Positions 52,784 to 61,157 of a stretch of 64,000 nucleotides of DNA are shown piece after piece; the first letter of the stretch is position 1, and every line of letters begins with the position of its first letter. This stretch comes from Pedobacter polaris (lineage in GTDB: Bacteria; Bacteroidota; Bacteroidia; Sphingobacteriales; Sphingobacteriaceae). The stretch is taken from positions 1,334,488 to 1,398,487 of the forward strand of contig NZ_SWBR01000002.1 of NCBI RefSeq assembly GCF_005116505.1, in the 5' to 3' direction. The translations under genes and the position numbers were made by a program. A model generated the notes under the pieces. It saw only the letters and a program-made list of their open reading frames with translations. It searched no databases and had not been told where the DNA came from.

Positions 52784-53650
52784 ATGAAAAAAATCTTATT
52801 AATGTTGTTAATGATTGGATATTTAACAACAAGTAAAGCACAAAGACAGCACATTAATTTTGAAGGCAAAAAAAGAGATTTTATTGTATACACGCCAAAG
52901 AATTACAATAGCAATAACAAAAATTTTCCAGTAGTATTTAACTTTCATGGTGGCGGAATGAGCCATTTAGAGCAGATGTTTTATACGAACATGAATAAAT
53001 CAGCTGATAAAAATCAGTTTATAGTGATTTACCCTCTAGGTATCAATAAAGATTGGAATGTGGGATTTGAAATGTCATATCAAAAAGGGAGTAACGATAT
53101 TGGTTTTATCAAAGAAATGTTAACCTTTCTAAAAGGGAAATATAATATTGATGAAAAAGCTTTGTATGCTACGGGCTTATCGAGAGGTGGTTTCCTTTGC
53201 CATAGAATAGCTTCAGAAATGGCTGATGTTTTTGCCGCTGTGGCTTCTGTTGGTGCACCATTGCCAGATTCAGTAAAGTTTTACAATCAATCCAAACTTA
53301 AAATATCCGTTTTACAAGTGCATGGGACAGCAGATGAAGTGGTTAAATATGAAGGGAAAAAGAATGCTTATGCATCTGCTTTAAATACCTTCGAATATTG
53401 GAAAGCACATAATGTGATTACAGCTAATGCTAAAACAGAGGTAATTAAATATGGCCCAAATGATAGTGATGTAACCTTTACCGAAGTCAAAAACAACGAA
53501 GCAGCTGTAAAATTAATCACGATAAAAAATGGTGGTCATACCTGGCCTGGAACTGATCCCTTTAATATCGGTTATCCATTAGGGTACACTCACCAAAAAC
53601 TAGATATCAACGAAACCATATGGCGCTTCTTTAGCGAACACAGAAAGTAG
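52784..53650 (+). CDS. Exported polyhydroxybutyrate-depolymerase-like esterase
   Basis: The 288-residue protein has a signal peptide ending near TSKAQ. The esterase-PHB family pattern is present: FPVVFNFHGGGMSH, GLSRGGFLCHRIASEM with the nucleophile, VLQVHGTADEVVKYEG with the Asp, and NGGHTWPG with the His. Substrates of this LpqC-like group include feruloyl or other esters. ATG 52784 was preferred over TTG 52769. The gene follows an AraC-type regulator on the same strand. Confidence 0.85.
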   Translation: MKKILLMLLMIGYLTTSKAQRQHINFEGKKRDFIVYTPKNYNSNNKNFPVVFNFHGGGMSHLEQMFYTNMNKSADKNQFIVIYPLGINKDWNVGFEMSYQKGSNDIGFIKEMLTFLKGKYNIDEKALYATGLSRGGFLCHRIASEMADVFAAVASVGAPLPDSVKFYNQSKLKISVLQVHGTADEVVKYEGKKNAYASALNTFEYWKAHNVITANAKTEVIKYGPNDSDVTFTEVKNNEAAVKLITIKNGGHTWPGTDPFNIGYPLGYTHQKLDINETIWRFFSEHRK

Positions 53651-53698
53651 AGTTAATTACAGGAAGAGTAACTGTGGATTTAGAAACTTAAATCAATC

Positions 53699-54037
53699 TT
53701 ACAAATACTTTTCCTGTACTTTTTTAGAGAGCTTGGCCAATACCAGTTTTCTTGAAGTTTCTACTCTTTGTTTAAGCTCACTATCATTTAAAACATCTAA
53801 ATCTGCTATTTGAACCCATTGTCGTTTAGCCATATGGAAAGCTTGTTTAATTCCATCACGGGCCGTTAACTCATCAAATTCCTCAGGCGTACATTTAGTA
53901 GAAAAGCTATTTCCCTCATCAATTGCAATTATAACGAAGATTTTCTCTTCAATCATAAAACAAAGGTGCTCCCATTTCATGCCTTCTGTAGTACCAGGTA
54001 AACTCAAACAATATTCTCTAAAACTTTCTATATCCAT
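53699..54037 (-). CDS. MmcQ/YjbR-family DNA-binding-like protein
   Basis: The 112-residue protein consists of the YjbR fold: LSLPGTTEGMKWEHLCFMIE, then KIFVIIAIDEGNSFSTKCTP and AKRQWVQIADLDVLNDSELK. Members have a double-wing-like CyaY fold and are thought to bind DNA. The function is not established. It is divergent from mnmD. Confidence 0.9.
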   Translation of the reverse strand: MDIESFREYCLSLPGTTEGMKWEHLCFMIEEKIFVIIAIDEGNSFSTKCTPEEFDELTARDGIKQAFHMAKRQWVQIADLDVLNDSELKQRVETSRKLVLAKLSKKVQEKYL

Positions 54038-54108
54038 TTTTTAAGCTTAAAGACCAAGCGAAAAGATTAAAGCTTAAGTCGATTAAAGATATTGCTAATT
54101 TAAAAACT

Positions 54109-54116
54109 TATTTTTG
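54109..54116 (+). promoter_or_regulatory. Promoter box of mnmD, nearly leaderless
   Basis: TATTTTTG is a perfect TAnnTTTG box only 4 bases before the mnmD ATG at 54121. Transcription would start at or inside the first codon. No TTG is at the ideal 19-base distance, so the support is moderate. Confidence 0.5.
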
Positions 54117-54120
54117 AAAC

Positions 54121-54789
54121 ATGAATATCCTTACCAAAACCGCAGATGGATCTAACACTTTATTTAATGAAACTATAGGCGAACATTACCACTCTGCTCA
54201 TGGTGCTTTACAAGAAAGCAAACATGTTTTTTTAGCTGCTGGATTGAAATATGCAATAGAAAAAAATCCGGGAGAAGAGATTAAAGTTTTAGAAGTTGGT
54301 TTTGGAACAGGGTTAAATTTCATCCTTAGTTTTGCACAGTGTGAAGAAAATAAAATCAAACTTGAGTACACTGGCATTGAAGCCTTTCCATTATCAAGAG
54401 CGCTAATTGAGCAAACAGGCTATGATCAATATGTACCAGCAAATGTTTGGAATAAATTTATTGAGAATTATGAGGAATCATTAAAAGTTCCAAAAAACCT
54501 ATCATCGTACTGCGAATTAACAATTGCACATAGTGCATTAACAGATTTTAAAAGCGGGAACTTATTTGATGTGGTTTATTACGATGCCTTTTCGGTACAA
54601 CACCAGCCAGAAATGTGGACAAATGAAGTGATTGCTCATGCCTGTAACTTCATTAAGCCTAATGGTGTTTTTGTGAGTTATGCCATTACCGGAAATTTAA
54701 AAAGAGCTGTAAAGGCTTGTGGCTTTACCATTGAAAAATTACCCGGAGCACTAGGTAAAAGAGAGATGTTGAGAGCAATTAAGTCTTAA
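54121..54789 (+). CDS. mnmD: tRNA 5-methylaminomethyl-2-thiouridine methyltransferase
   Basis: The 222-residue enzyme transfers the last methyl group to wobble uridine 34 of certain tRNAs. The family words are FNETIGEHYHSAHGALQESK, VLEVGFGTGLNFILSF (SAM-binding GxGTG) and DVVYYDAFSVQHQPEMW. Unlike MnmC of Escherichia coli it lacks the FAD oxidase half, as is usual for stand-alone MnmD. It is followed by a transporter gene 63 bases later. Confidence 0.92.
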   Translation: MNILTKTADGSNTLFNETIGEHYHSAHGALQESKHVFLAAGLKYAIEKNPGEEIKVLEVGFGTGLNFILSFAQCEENKIKLEYTGIEAFPLSRALIEQTGYDQYVPANVWNKFIENYEESLKVPKNLSSYCELTIAHSALTDFKSGNLFDVVYYDAFSVQHQPEMWTNEVIAHACNFIKPNGVFVSYAITGNLKRAVKACGFTIEKLPGALGKREMLRAIKS

Positions 54790-54852
54790 ATCAATTTAAT
54801 AAACAATTAGCAATTTTAAATCAATCGTTTATCTTTATTCAAAATATCAACC

Positions 54853-55965
54853 ATGAAAGAGATTTCTTTGCCTTTTGTTGCCAAACTAGCTTTAGTTCTT
54901 TTATCTATTATAATGCTGGGTTATTTGGCTATCGAAGCAAAAAGCCTCCTATCTCCGCTATTATTTTCTTTATTGATGGCTTTTTTACTCTTACCATTTG
55001 CAAATTTATTGGAGCGCAGATTAAAGCTTAAGAGAAGTATAGCAGCAATAACTGCAGTAGTTTTAATGATTGCGGTACTTTATGGCATTCTTTATTTTTT
55101 AGCTAATCAATTAACTGAGCTTTGGGCAGATTGGCCATTATTGGTAAAACAAGTTACAACTGCCTTTCATGACATACAAAGTTGGGTAGCTAAAACATTT
55201 CATATTAATGAATATAAGCAGAAATCTTATTTAACTGATGGAATTGAAAAATCATTAGCTACAAGCGCAGTTGTTATTGGAACTACATTATTAACCCTTT
55301 CATCAAGCTTATTATTTTTAGCTTTTACCTTATTATTTACATTCTTCATTTTAAATTATCGCAGGTTATTGTTCACATTTTTAACTACTGTTTTTGCAGA
55401 GGAGCATAAAGCAAAAGTGAATGATATTGTAAGAGAAATACAACGCATCATTAGAAAATATGTAACTGGTTTATTCCTTCAAATGTTAATCGTTTCTGCA
55501 TTAATGATCATAACTTTATCATTGTTAGAGGTAAAATATGCCATTCTTTTAGGGCTAATTGCCGGAATTTTTAACATCATACCCTATTTAGGAATTTCTA
55601 CAGCTTTATTGATCAGTGCCTTAATTACTTTCGCTACTGCCGGAGCAACACAAGCTTTATTTGTGGTTTTTGCTTTTATTGGCGTTCATACTTTAGATGG
55701 AAACATTTTAATGCCGTTAGTGGTAGGCTCAAAGGTGAAAATAAATGCATTATTTGCATTCATTGGTATAATTGTGGGCGAAATGATTTGGGGCATTTCT
55801 GGTATGTTTTTGTGTATTCCTTATTTAGCAATGCTGAAGATTATTTTTGAAAGAGTTGATGGTTTACAGCCTTGGGGAGCCTTACTTGGCGAAGGAAGTC
55901 ATACTCCTAGAAAAAGAAGAACTTATAGAATTACCAAGAAAATTAAGCTTGAAGAGGCTGAATAA
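54853..55965 (+). CDS. AI-2E family transporter
   Basis: The 370-residue membrane protein has about eight hydrophobic segments in the order of the AI-2E/PerM family: N-terminal pair, long extracytoplasmic part (GIEKSLATSAVVIGTTLLTL) and the C-terminal conserved IIPYLGISTALLI and GNILMPLVVGSKVKINALFA. Some members export small molecules or act as Na+/H+ antiporters; the substrate here is unknown. Its stop overlaps the next start (TAATG). Confidence 0.9.
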   Translation: MKEISLPFVAKLALVLLSIIMLGYLAIEAKSLLSPLLFSLLMAFLLLPFANLLERRLKLKRSIAAITAVVLMIAVLYGILYFLANQLTELWADWPLLVKQVTTAFHDIQSWVAKTFHINEYKQKSYLTDGIEKSLATSAVVIGTTLLTLSSSLLFLAFTLLFTFFILNYRRLLFTFLTTVFAEEHKAKVNDIVREIQRIIRKYVTGLFLQMLIVSALMIITLSLLEVKYAILLGLIAGIFNIIPYLGISTALLISALITFATAGATQALFVVFAFIGVHTLDGNILMPLVVGSKVKINALFAFIGIIVGEMIWGISGMFLCIPYLAMLKIIFERVDGLQPWGALLGEGSHTPRKRRTYRITKKIKLEEAE

Positions 55966-56270
55966 TGAAAGAAGATAAAGAAAATAGATCGCCACATATT
56001 TTAAACACCTCTGCCAATTTATTGGGATTTTGCTTTATTGTTTTAACCTCGGTTAAGATTTCAAAATTAGAAGAGTCATCTTATATAGATGAGGGTGCAG
56101 CTTTAGCAATTATTGTTTTTATGTGCAGCTGTATCTTATCCTTTCTCTCCATGAGAAGTTCAACTTCTCGTTCTACTAAAATGGAACGGGTGGCAGATAT
56201 TTTATTTCTATTTGGTTTAATTGTTCTTTTTATTACCACCATGCTCATTGCTTTTAACATCATTAAATAA
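55965..56270 (+). CDS. Hypothetical small membrane protein
   Basis: The 101-residue protein has three hydrophobic segments (about 18-34, 43-61, 77-98). No named family is recognised. Its start overlaps the stop of the AI-2E gene by one base, and mazG begins 1 base after its stop, so all three are one operon. Confidence 0.75.
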   Translation: MKEDKENRSPHILNTSANLLGFCFIVLTSVKISKLEESSYIDEGAALAIIVFMCSCILSFLSMRSSTSRSTKMERVADILFLFGLIVLFITTMLIAFNIIK

Positions 56271-56271
56271 T

Positions 56272-57078
56272 ATGCCTGCAAATATTCCACCTCCTGCTAC
56301 TACAAGTCCAGATACTGCTTTTTTACGATTGTTAAACGTGTTAGATACTTTACGTACCCAATGTCCATGGGATAAAAAACAAACCATGGAAACTTTAAGG
56401 CATTTAACCATTGAGGAAACTTACGAACTTTCTGATGCCATTTTAGAAGGTGATTTGTCTGAAATAAAAAAAGAACTTGGCGATTTAATGATGCATTTGG
56501 TTTTTTATGCTCGCATTGGAAGTGAAACAAATGATTTTGACATTACTGATGTTTTAAATGGAGTTTGTGACAAATTGATCAACCGTCATCCACATATTTA
56601 TGGTGATGTTGAAGTGAATAATGAAGAAGATGTAAAACGTAACTGGGAAAAAATTAAACTTAAAGAAGGCAATAAATCTGTTTTAGGTGGTGTACCAGCC
56701 GGATTACCTGCCTTGGTTAAAGCAAGTAGAATACAAGAGAAAGCTAGAGGTGTTGGTTTTGATTGGGATGAAAAAGAGCAGGTTTGGGCAAAAGTTGAAG
56801 AAGAATTACAAGAGTTTAAGGATGAATTTAATATTGCCGAAAACGAAAACATAGATAAAGAAAAAGCTGAAGGAGAATTTGGAGACTTGCTTTTCTCTTT
56901 GGTCAATTATGCTCGTTTTATAGATATCAATCCAGAAAATGCTTTAGAAAAGACCAATAAAAAATTCATTAAACGTTTTCAGTTTTTAGAAAGCAAGGCA
57001 AAAGAAAATGGCAAAGCTTTACAGGATATGACGCTTGCAGAAATGGATGTATATTGGAATGAGGCTAAGAAATTGTAG
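56272..57078 (+). CDS. mazG: Nucleoside triphosphate pyrophosphohydrolase MazG
   Basis: The 268-residue enzyme hydrolyses nucleoside triphosphates to monophosphate and pyrophosphate. Both MazG domains are visible: the first with LRTQCPWDKKQTMETLRHLT and KKELGDLMMHLVFYARIGSE, the second with KVEEELQEFKDEF and EGEFGDLLFSLVNYARF (the ExxED-type metal helices). ATG 56272 was chosen over a TTG at 56221 that overlaps the previous gene. The length is typical of full-length MazG. Confidence 0.95.
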   Translation: MPANIPPPATTSPDTAFLRLLNVLDTLRTQCPWDKKQTMETLRHLTIEETYELSDAILEGDLSEIKKELGDLMMHLVFYARIGSETNDFDITDVLNGVCDKLINRHPHIYGDVEVNNEEDVKRNWEKIKLKEGNKSVLGGVPAGLPALVKASRIQEKARGVGFDWDEKEQVWAKVEEELQEFKDEFNIAENENIDKEKAEGEFGDLLFSLVNYARFIDINPENALEKTNKKFIKRFQFLESKAKENGKALQDMTLAEMDVYWNEAKKL

Positions 57079-57083
57079 AGACT

Positions 57084-57614
57084 ATGGATGAGTTTAAGCC
57101 AACTTTTAATTTTATAATTCCAGTTTTTAGATTTTTAGTAGTTATTTTAATTGGATGGTTTACTCTGTTTTTTCATTTTATTATTTTAGTCCAATTATTC
57201 AATAAAGGATTCGATTTAAAAACAATCTGTTCAATAATATTTATCGAGCTAATCACTTTTTTCTTTGGGTTTATGTTCATTAAGGCTTTTTTAATCCAAA
57301 CTAAAAATTTTGTCTTTTCTAAAAAAGGAATTGAACAGATTAATTTTTTAAATTTTTCTAAGAAATACATAAAGAAGGAAGACGTTATTGGATATAGCGC
57401 ATCAGATGTTCGTTATAGAATTAAAACTTTCAAACAAATCATCATCTATCTTAGAAACGGAAAAAAAATAGAAATTACTCAATTTTGTTTTATAGATTTT
57501 AAGTTAATTGAAGTTGCTTTAATGCATAATGGTTATCATTATTTCGGTTTTGAGCCTCACAGGTGGAAATGGTTTGACGGTAGACATTATCAATTTGAAA
57601 AATCTATTTCTTAA
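57084..57614 (+). CDS. Hypothetical membrane protein with PH-like tail
   Basis: The 176-residue protein has two membrane segments (about 10-35 and 45-72), followed by beta-rich sequence beginning NFVFSKKGIEQINFLNFSKK and KTFKQIIIYLRNGKKIEITQ, which looks like a bacterial PH-type domain after a membrane hairpin. No family is certain. It begins 5 bases after mazG, so it is likely in the same transcript. Confidence 0.65.
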   Translation: MDEFKPTFNFIIPVFRFLVVILIGWFTLFFHFIILVQLFNKGFDLKTICSIIFIELITFFFGFMFIKAFLIQTKNFVFSKKGIEQINFLNFSKKYIKKEDVIGYSASDVRYRIKTFKQIIIYLRNGKKIEITQFCFIDFKLIEVALMHNGYHYFGFEPHRWKWFDGRHYQFEKSIS

Positions 57615-57619
57615 ACAAA

Positions 57620-58249
57620 ATGAAATCCCAATCTATAACCTTTAAAAAACCCGTCAAAGTTGTTCAACTTTTCAGGAACATTAATACCTATGGAAAAGAA
57701 GAAAAGTCATTTGAAGATAGGAAAGAGAAAATAGCTTGGAAACCAATTCAATCTACTGCTGGTTATGTGAAGGATGATGTAGTTTATTTACCCGATTCTA
57801 TTTTAGATCAGCAAAATTTTGAGCAGTGTGATTTGATTGTAATCATTGATGACAATTTTCATCAACCTCAAAATGTAGTGTATATTACAGAAAAAAACCT
57901 TTGTTTTAAACGAAATAGTTTAAACAAGTTTGACTTTTTACAGCTTAAATTGGATGAAAAAATTGAATTATACTTAAAACCTGGGTACTTTGAAGTTGGG
58001 GATCCCCCACGTAGTGAATTTAAAGTGTGCGAACTTGAAAAAGATAAACCAATTTCCATAAAAATTAATGGTAAACGAGATTTTTCACTAACAGGAAGAA
58101 GAGATAGGACGTTTGTAGAACAAGAATATATCTTAAATTATATTGGTGATTTTACTGACTGCATCATATTTAAAGAACCATATCCTTCAGCATTAAAAAC
58201 CATTCCTTCAGAGTTTAAAGTCATCGATCTGATGAAAACGCTCTACTAA
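57620..58249 (+). CDS. Hypothetical protein
   Basis: The 209-residue protein has no signal or membrane segment. It begins KSQSITFKKPVKVVQLFRN and is mostly beta-strand (FEVGDPPRSEFKVCELEKDK). I do not recognise a family. It begins 5 bases after the preceding membrane protein gene and ends the mazG operon. Confidence 0.6.
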   Translation: MKSQSITFKKPVKVVQLFRNINTYGKEEKSFEDRKEKIAWKPIQSTAGYVKDDVVYLPDSILDQQNFEQCDLIVIIDDNFHQPQNVVYITEKNLCFKRNSLNKFDFLQLKLDEKIELYLKPGYFEVGDPPRSEFKVCELEKDKPISIKINGKRDFSLTGRRDRTFVEQEYILNYIGDFTDCIIFKEPYPSALKTIPSEFKVIDLMKTLY

Positions 58250-58291
58250 AAAAATTGCATGGTACTTTCAAATTAATAAAGCATCATTTTA

Positions 58292-58299
58292 TATATTTG
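58292..58299 (+). promoter_or_regulatory. Promoter box for the exported protein gene
   Basis: TATATTTG matches TAnnTTTG and lies 22 bases before the ATG at 58322. A TTTC lies 22 bases upstream as a weak -33 element. Confidence 0.5.
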
Positions 58300-58321
58300 T
58301 TACCATCAATACACCCAACCA

Positions 58322-59026
58322 ATGAAAAAAATATACGTTCTTTTACTGTTAAGCTTTGTTATATTAAAAGCAACAGCACAAACAGATACTACAACAAGCA
58401 AAATATTGTCAAAATCAGAAACTGACGAGTTTTTTAGTGATGCTTTTAGAAAGAAAAACTTAATCAAATTCCCGATTTTTAGGGCATATACTTATACAGA
58501 TAAAAGTGGGACTTACTATGTTGCACTAACTGAAAGTGCAGATAGCATTAATCAAGCTAAAGATACTGTAAACAATACCATCAAAGCTTTTAATTTCAAA
58601 TCGGATAAAGGAATTGTCTTAAAAAAATGGGAAATAAACGATTTTAAAACACCAAGTTTAAAAGGTGTTGAAAAAGAAGGTTCTATTTGGTTTTGGACAA
58701 AGTATTGCGAATTTAACGACTTAGATGGAGATGGATTAGTAGACCCAATAGTTGTTTATGGCACTTTTGGCACAAATGGTTACGACGATGGCAGAGCTAA
58801 AATTTTAATTTACTATAAAGGTCAAAAGGTAGCGATAAGACATCAAAATAGTGTTTTAGATCCCGCTAGAAAAACACAGGTTGACCTTACATTTTATGCA
58901 TTACCAGCAAAAATACAGACTCATGTAAAGGAATTGATGGAAAAAATGGTAGAGAAAAAACACGCCATATTTCCCTCAGCTTATGCTGATAAAATGGACA
59001 AAAAGGTAACTCAGATTGGAAATTAA
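58322..59026 (+). CDS. Hypothetical exported protein with acidic DGDG loop
   Basis: The 234-residue protein has a signal peptide ending at ATAQ. A central segment FNDLDGDGLVDPIVVYGTFG contains a calcium-loop-like DLDGDG. The C-terminal part is helical (KIQTHVKELMEKMVEKKHAI). I recognise no family with confidence. It is transcribed from its own promoter box and is followed by a long hairpin. Confidence 0.7.
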   Translation: MKKIYVLLLLSFVILKATAQTDTTTSKILSKSETDEFFSDAFRKKNLIKFPIFRAYTYTDKSGTYYVALTESADSINQAKDTVNNTIKAFNFKSDKGIVLKKWEINDFKTPSLKGVEKEGSIWFWTKYCEFNDLDGDGLVDPIVVYGTFGTNGYDDGRAKILIYYKGQKVAIRHQNSVLDPARKTQVDLTFYALPAKIQTHVKELMEKMVEKKHAIFPSAYADKMDKKVTQIGN

Positions 59027-59102
59027 GCAATAATCATTATAACCATCGTGATACTCGTTTAGCAGGAAATATGCTCAGTATCAAAGAAAGAAAAATTATT
59101 TT

Positions 59103-59155
59103 ACCACATAGGCATATAGAAACAATAGCTAAGTTATTCTATGTGGCTATGTGGT
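59103..59155. repeat. Long hairpin between convergent genes
   Basis: ACCACATAGGCATATAGAA (59103-59121) pairs with TTCTATGTGGCTATGTGGT (59137-59155) with only two mismatches across 19 positions; the loop has 15 bases. It lies between two convergent genes and may act as a two-way terminator. Similar ACCACATAG elements are, to my knowledge, frequent between genes in this group of bacteria. Confidence 0.7.
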
Positions 59156-59169
59156 TTAACTAACCTATC

Positions 59170-60498
59170 CTATCCATGTTTCTTCTTTTTATTCATAATC
59201 GCCTTTTGGCCAATACCATAATTGGTAGTTTTTGAATTGCTTTCTTTCCTTTTATGATAAGCAGAATCTCGAATATTTTCTTCATCCTCCTGCTCTGCTA
59301 ATATCTTATTCTTTTGCGCTTTAGCTTTAGTTACTTCTTCTACCAATAAATCTTCAGGTAAATCGGCTATTTCAATTTTTTGCCCAATGGCTTGCTCAAT
59401 TTTTCTAACTTGAGGCAATTCTAAATCTGTTGTAAATGTTATGGCAACAACATCTTGATCATCATGTTTAATTACTCTGTTTAAATAAGTTTCCTTTTGC
59501 ACAGGCAGTTCAAAATGGAAAATAAATGGGATTCCATTTAAATCTATCTCTTTTAAACCCTCATTAGCTATAATTAAAACTCTTGCTTCATCTACAGCTT
59601 TAAAATCTTCAATGTCATCAAAACCCGCTTCGTCAAAAAACAAGGGTTTAAAAACAAATACATCATCAGCTTTACCATCAAAAAGATCTTTAGACAAAGT
59701 TTGAGCAGTTAGACGCGTATTTACAAATACTACAACTTTATCAAAAACCTCAGTATCTTTCAATAAAAGATTTAAGAGATTAAGTTTAGTTCTGAAATTG
59801 GGCACATGATATAAAAGTTGTGCATGTGTTTCAGTTTCATTTTCTTCTAACTCTTCTATCTCAATAGTTGTAGGTAATTTCATAAATGGATCAATCATTA
59901 GATCCAGTCTATCATGCATTACTTCTGTAAAGATTAAATGTTGACATTTCTGGATACTGTTAGCCAATTCATTTATAGGCAATTGCATTCCCAGTTTCAC
60001 CATTTCTGCGGCATCATCTACCACAAACATTTGAATTTTATTGGTATTTAAACCCAATTTCAAATACACAGCCCTTGCTCTTGAGGGCACAGCAATTACA
60101 ATATCAACTCCGTCAGTAAGTTCATTAATTTGAGCTTCCATCCCGCCATCTGCATGTAAGCCAACAATACGAATAGTCTGATTTCTGTTTAAAAGAGCAA
60201 ATTGTTCCATCACTTCAAGCACTCTCTCTTTAGTTGGCACTAAGATTAACGCACGTGGAGCTTCTTCAAAACCATACTTTAAGCGCATTAAAACACCAAG
60301 AATATAAGTTGTAGTTTTACCACATCCTTCTGGCCCAATGGCAATAATATCTTGCCCACCTAATATGCGAGACATTGTTCTTGCCTGAATTTCTTTTGGA
60401 CTTAAGTATCCTGCTGCTGTCATAGCAGACACTAATGGTTTACTTAATTTTAATTGTTCTAATGACACTTTTCTCTTGCTAAATTGATAATGGGGCAA
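59170..60498 (-). CDS. DEAD-box-like helicase with degenerate motifs
   Basis: The 442-residue protein has two RecA-like domains in the DEAD-box order. Motif I is intact (AIGPEGCGKTT), preceded by a Q-motif-like SPKEIQARTMSRILGGQD. Motif II reads VVDDAAEM instead of V-DEAD, motif III reads FTEV instead of SAT, and motif VI reads LNRVIKHDD instead of HRxGRxGR. Motif Ia (ILVPTKER) is kept. A basic tail (about 390-442) is present. ATP binding may remain but normal unwinding is doubtful. No ATG precedes the conserved region, so TTG 60498 is the likely start. Confidence 0.85.
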   Translation of the reverse strand: MPHYQFSKRKVSLEQLKLSKPLVSAMTAAGYLSPKEIQARTMSRILGGQDIIAIGPEGCGKTTTYILGVLMRLKYGFEEAPRALILVPTKERVLEVMEQFALLNRNQTIRIVGLHADGGMEAQINELTDGVDIVIAVPSRARAVYLKLGLNTNKIQMFVVDDAAEMVKLGMQLPINELANSIQKCQHLIFTEVMHDRLDLMIDPFMKLPTTIEIEELEENETETHAQLLYHVPNFRTKLNLLNLLLKDTEVFDKVVVFVNTRLTAQTLSKDLFDGKADDVFVFKPLFFDEAGFDDIEDFKAVDEARVLIIANEGLKEIDLNGIPFIFHFELPVQKETYLNRVIKHDDQDVVAITFTTDLELPQVRKIEQAIGQKIEIADLPEDLLVEEVTKAKAQKNKILAEQEDEENIRDSAYHKRKESNSKTTNYGIGQKAIMNKKKKHG

Positions 60499-60630
60499 AT
60501 TTACGGAAAATAAAAAGGAGTATAGAATCTATGAAATCAAATGCTTACTAATTTTAAAAAATATCATTAAAGCACTGTAGCGTTTTATTGGCTTTTATCG
60601 TATTACTAATAAACCACAAATTTAAAACAA

Positions 60631-61071
60631 ATGAAACGAACCAAACTTATTCTATCTTTCATAGCTTTTATCTTAACCATCCTTGTTTTTGTACAAGCTT
60701 GCAAAAAAGGGAATTCGAGCGACCTTTCTGGAACTTATGAAGTTTCGCTAGATCAGACAAAACAAATGCCCGAAAATGGTACTTCAGCCACACTTACGCT
60801 TATAAACGTTGATGATACTCGTTGCCCAATAAACGCAAATTGTGTTTCTGCAGGCTATGTATTAATTAAAGTAAAATTTCGTGATAAAAATGGTGAACAA
60901 ACTATAGAAATATGTGCCAACGATTGTCTTGACAAAGTATTAAGAAAAAATACAATTGTGTTAAATGGTGTATCCTATACTTTGAAACTAATGGAAGTTT
61001 CCCCTTTTCCAGATACTTCAAGACCAGCCTCTACCAAGAAGAAAGCTACAATACTTATCACTAAGGCATAG
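60631..61071 (+). CDS. Hypothetical lipoprotein with DxRCPxxxxC motif
   Basis: The 146-residue protein has a lipobox (FVQAC). The mature part contains DDTRCPINANCVSAGYVLI, a Cys pair seen in a group of small exported proteins, and EICANDCLDK with two more cysteines, so two disulfides are likely. No function can be assigned. It is 86 bases upstream of the S9 peptidase gene on the same strand. Confidence 0.75.
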   Translation: MKRTKLILSFIAFILTILVFVQACKKGNSSDLSGTYEVSLDQTKQMPENGTSATLTLINVDDTRCPINANCVSAGYVLIKVKFRDKNGEQTIEICANDCLDKVLRKNTIVLNGVSYTLKLMEVSPFPDTSRPASTKKKATILITKA

Positions 61072-61157
61072 TTTTGTAATATCAAATTTTTGATACAAAT
61101 TGATAAATTCATTTTATGATGTGTAAGTTTATAGCTAGGTAAACTTAAACCACTAAA

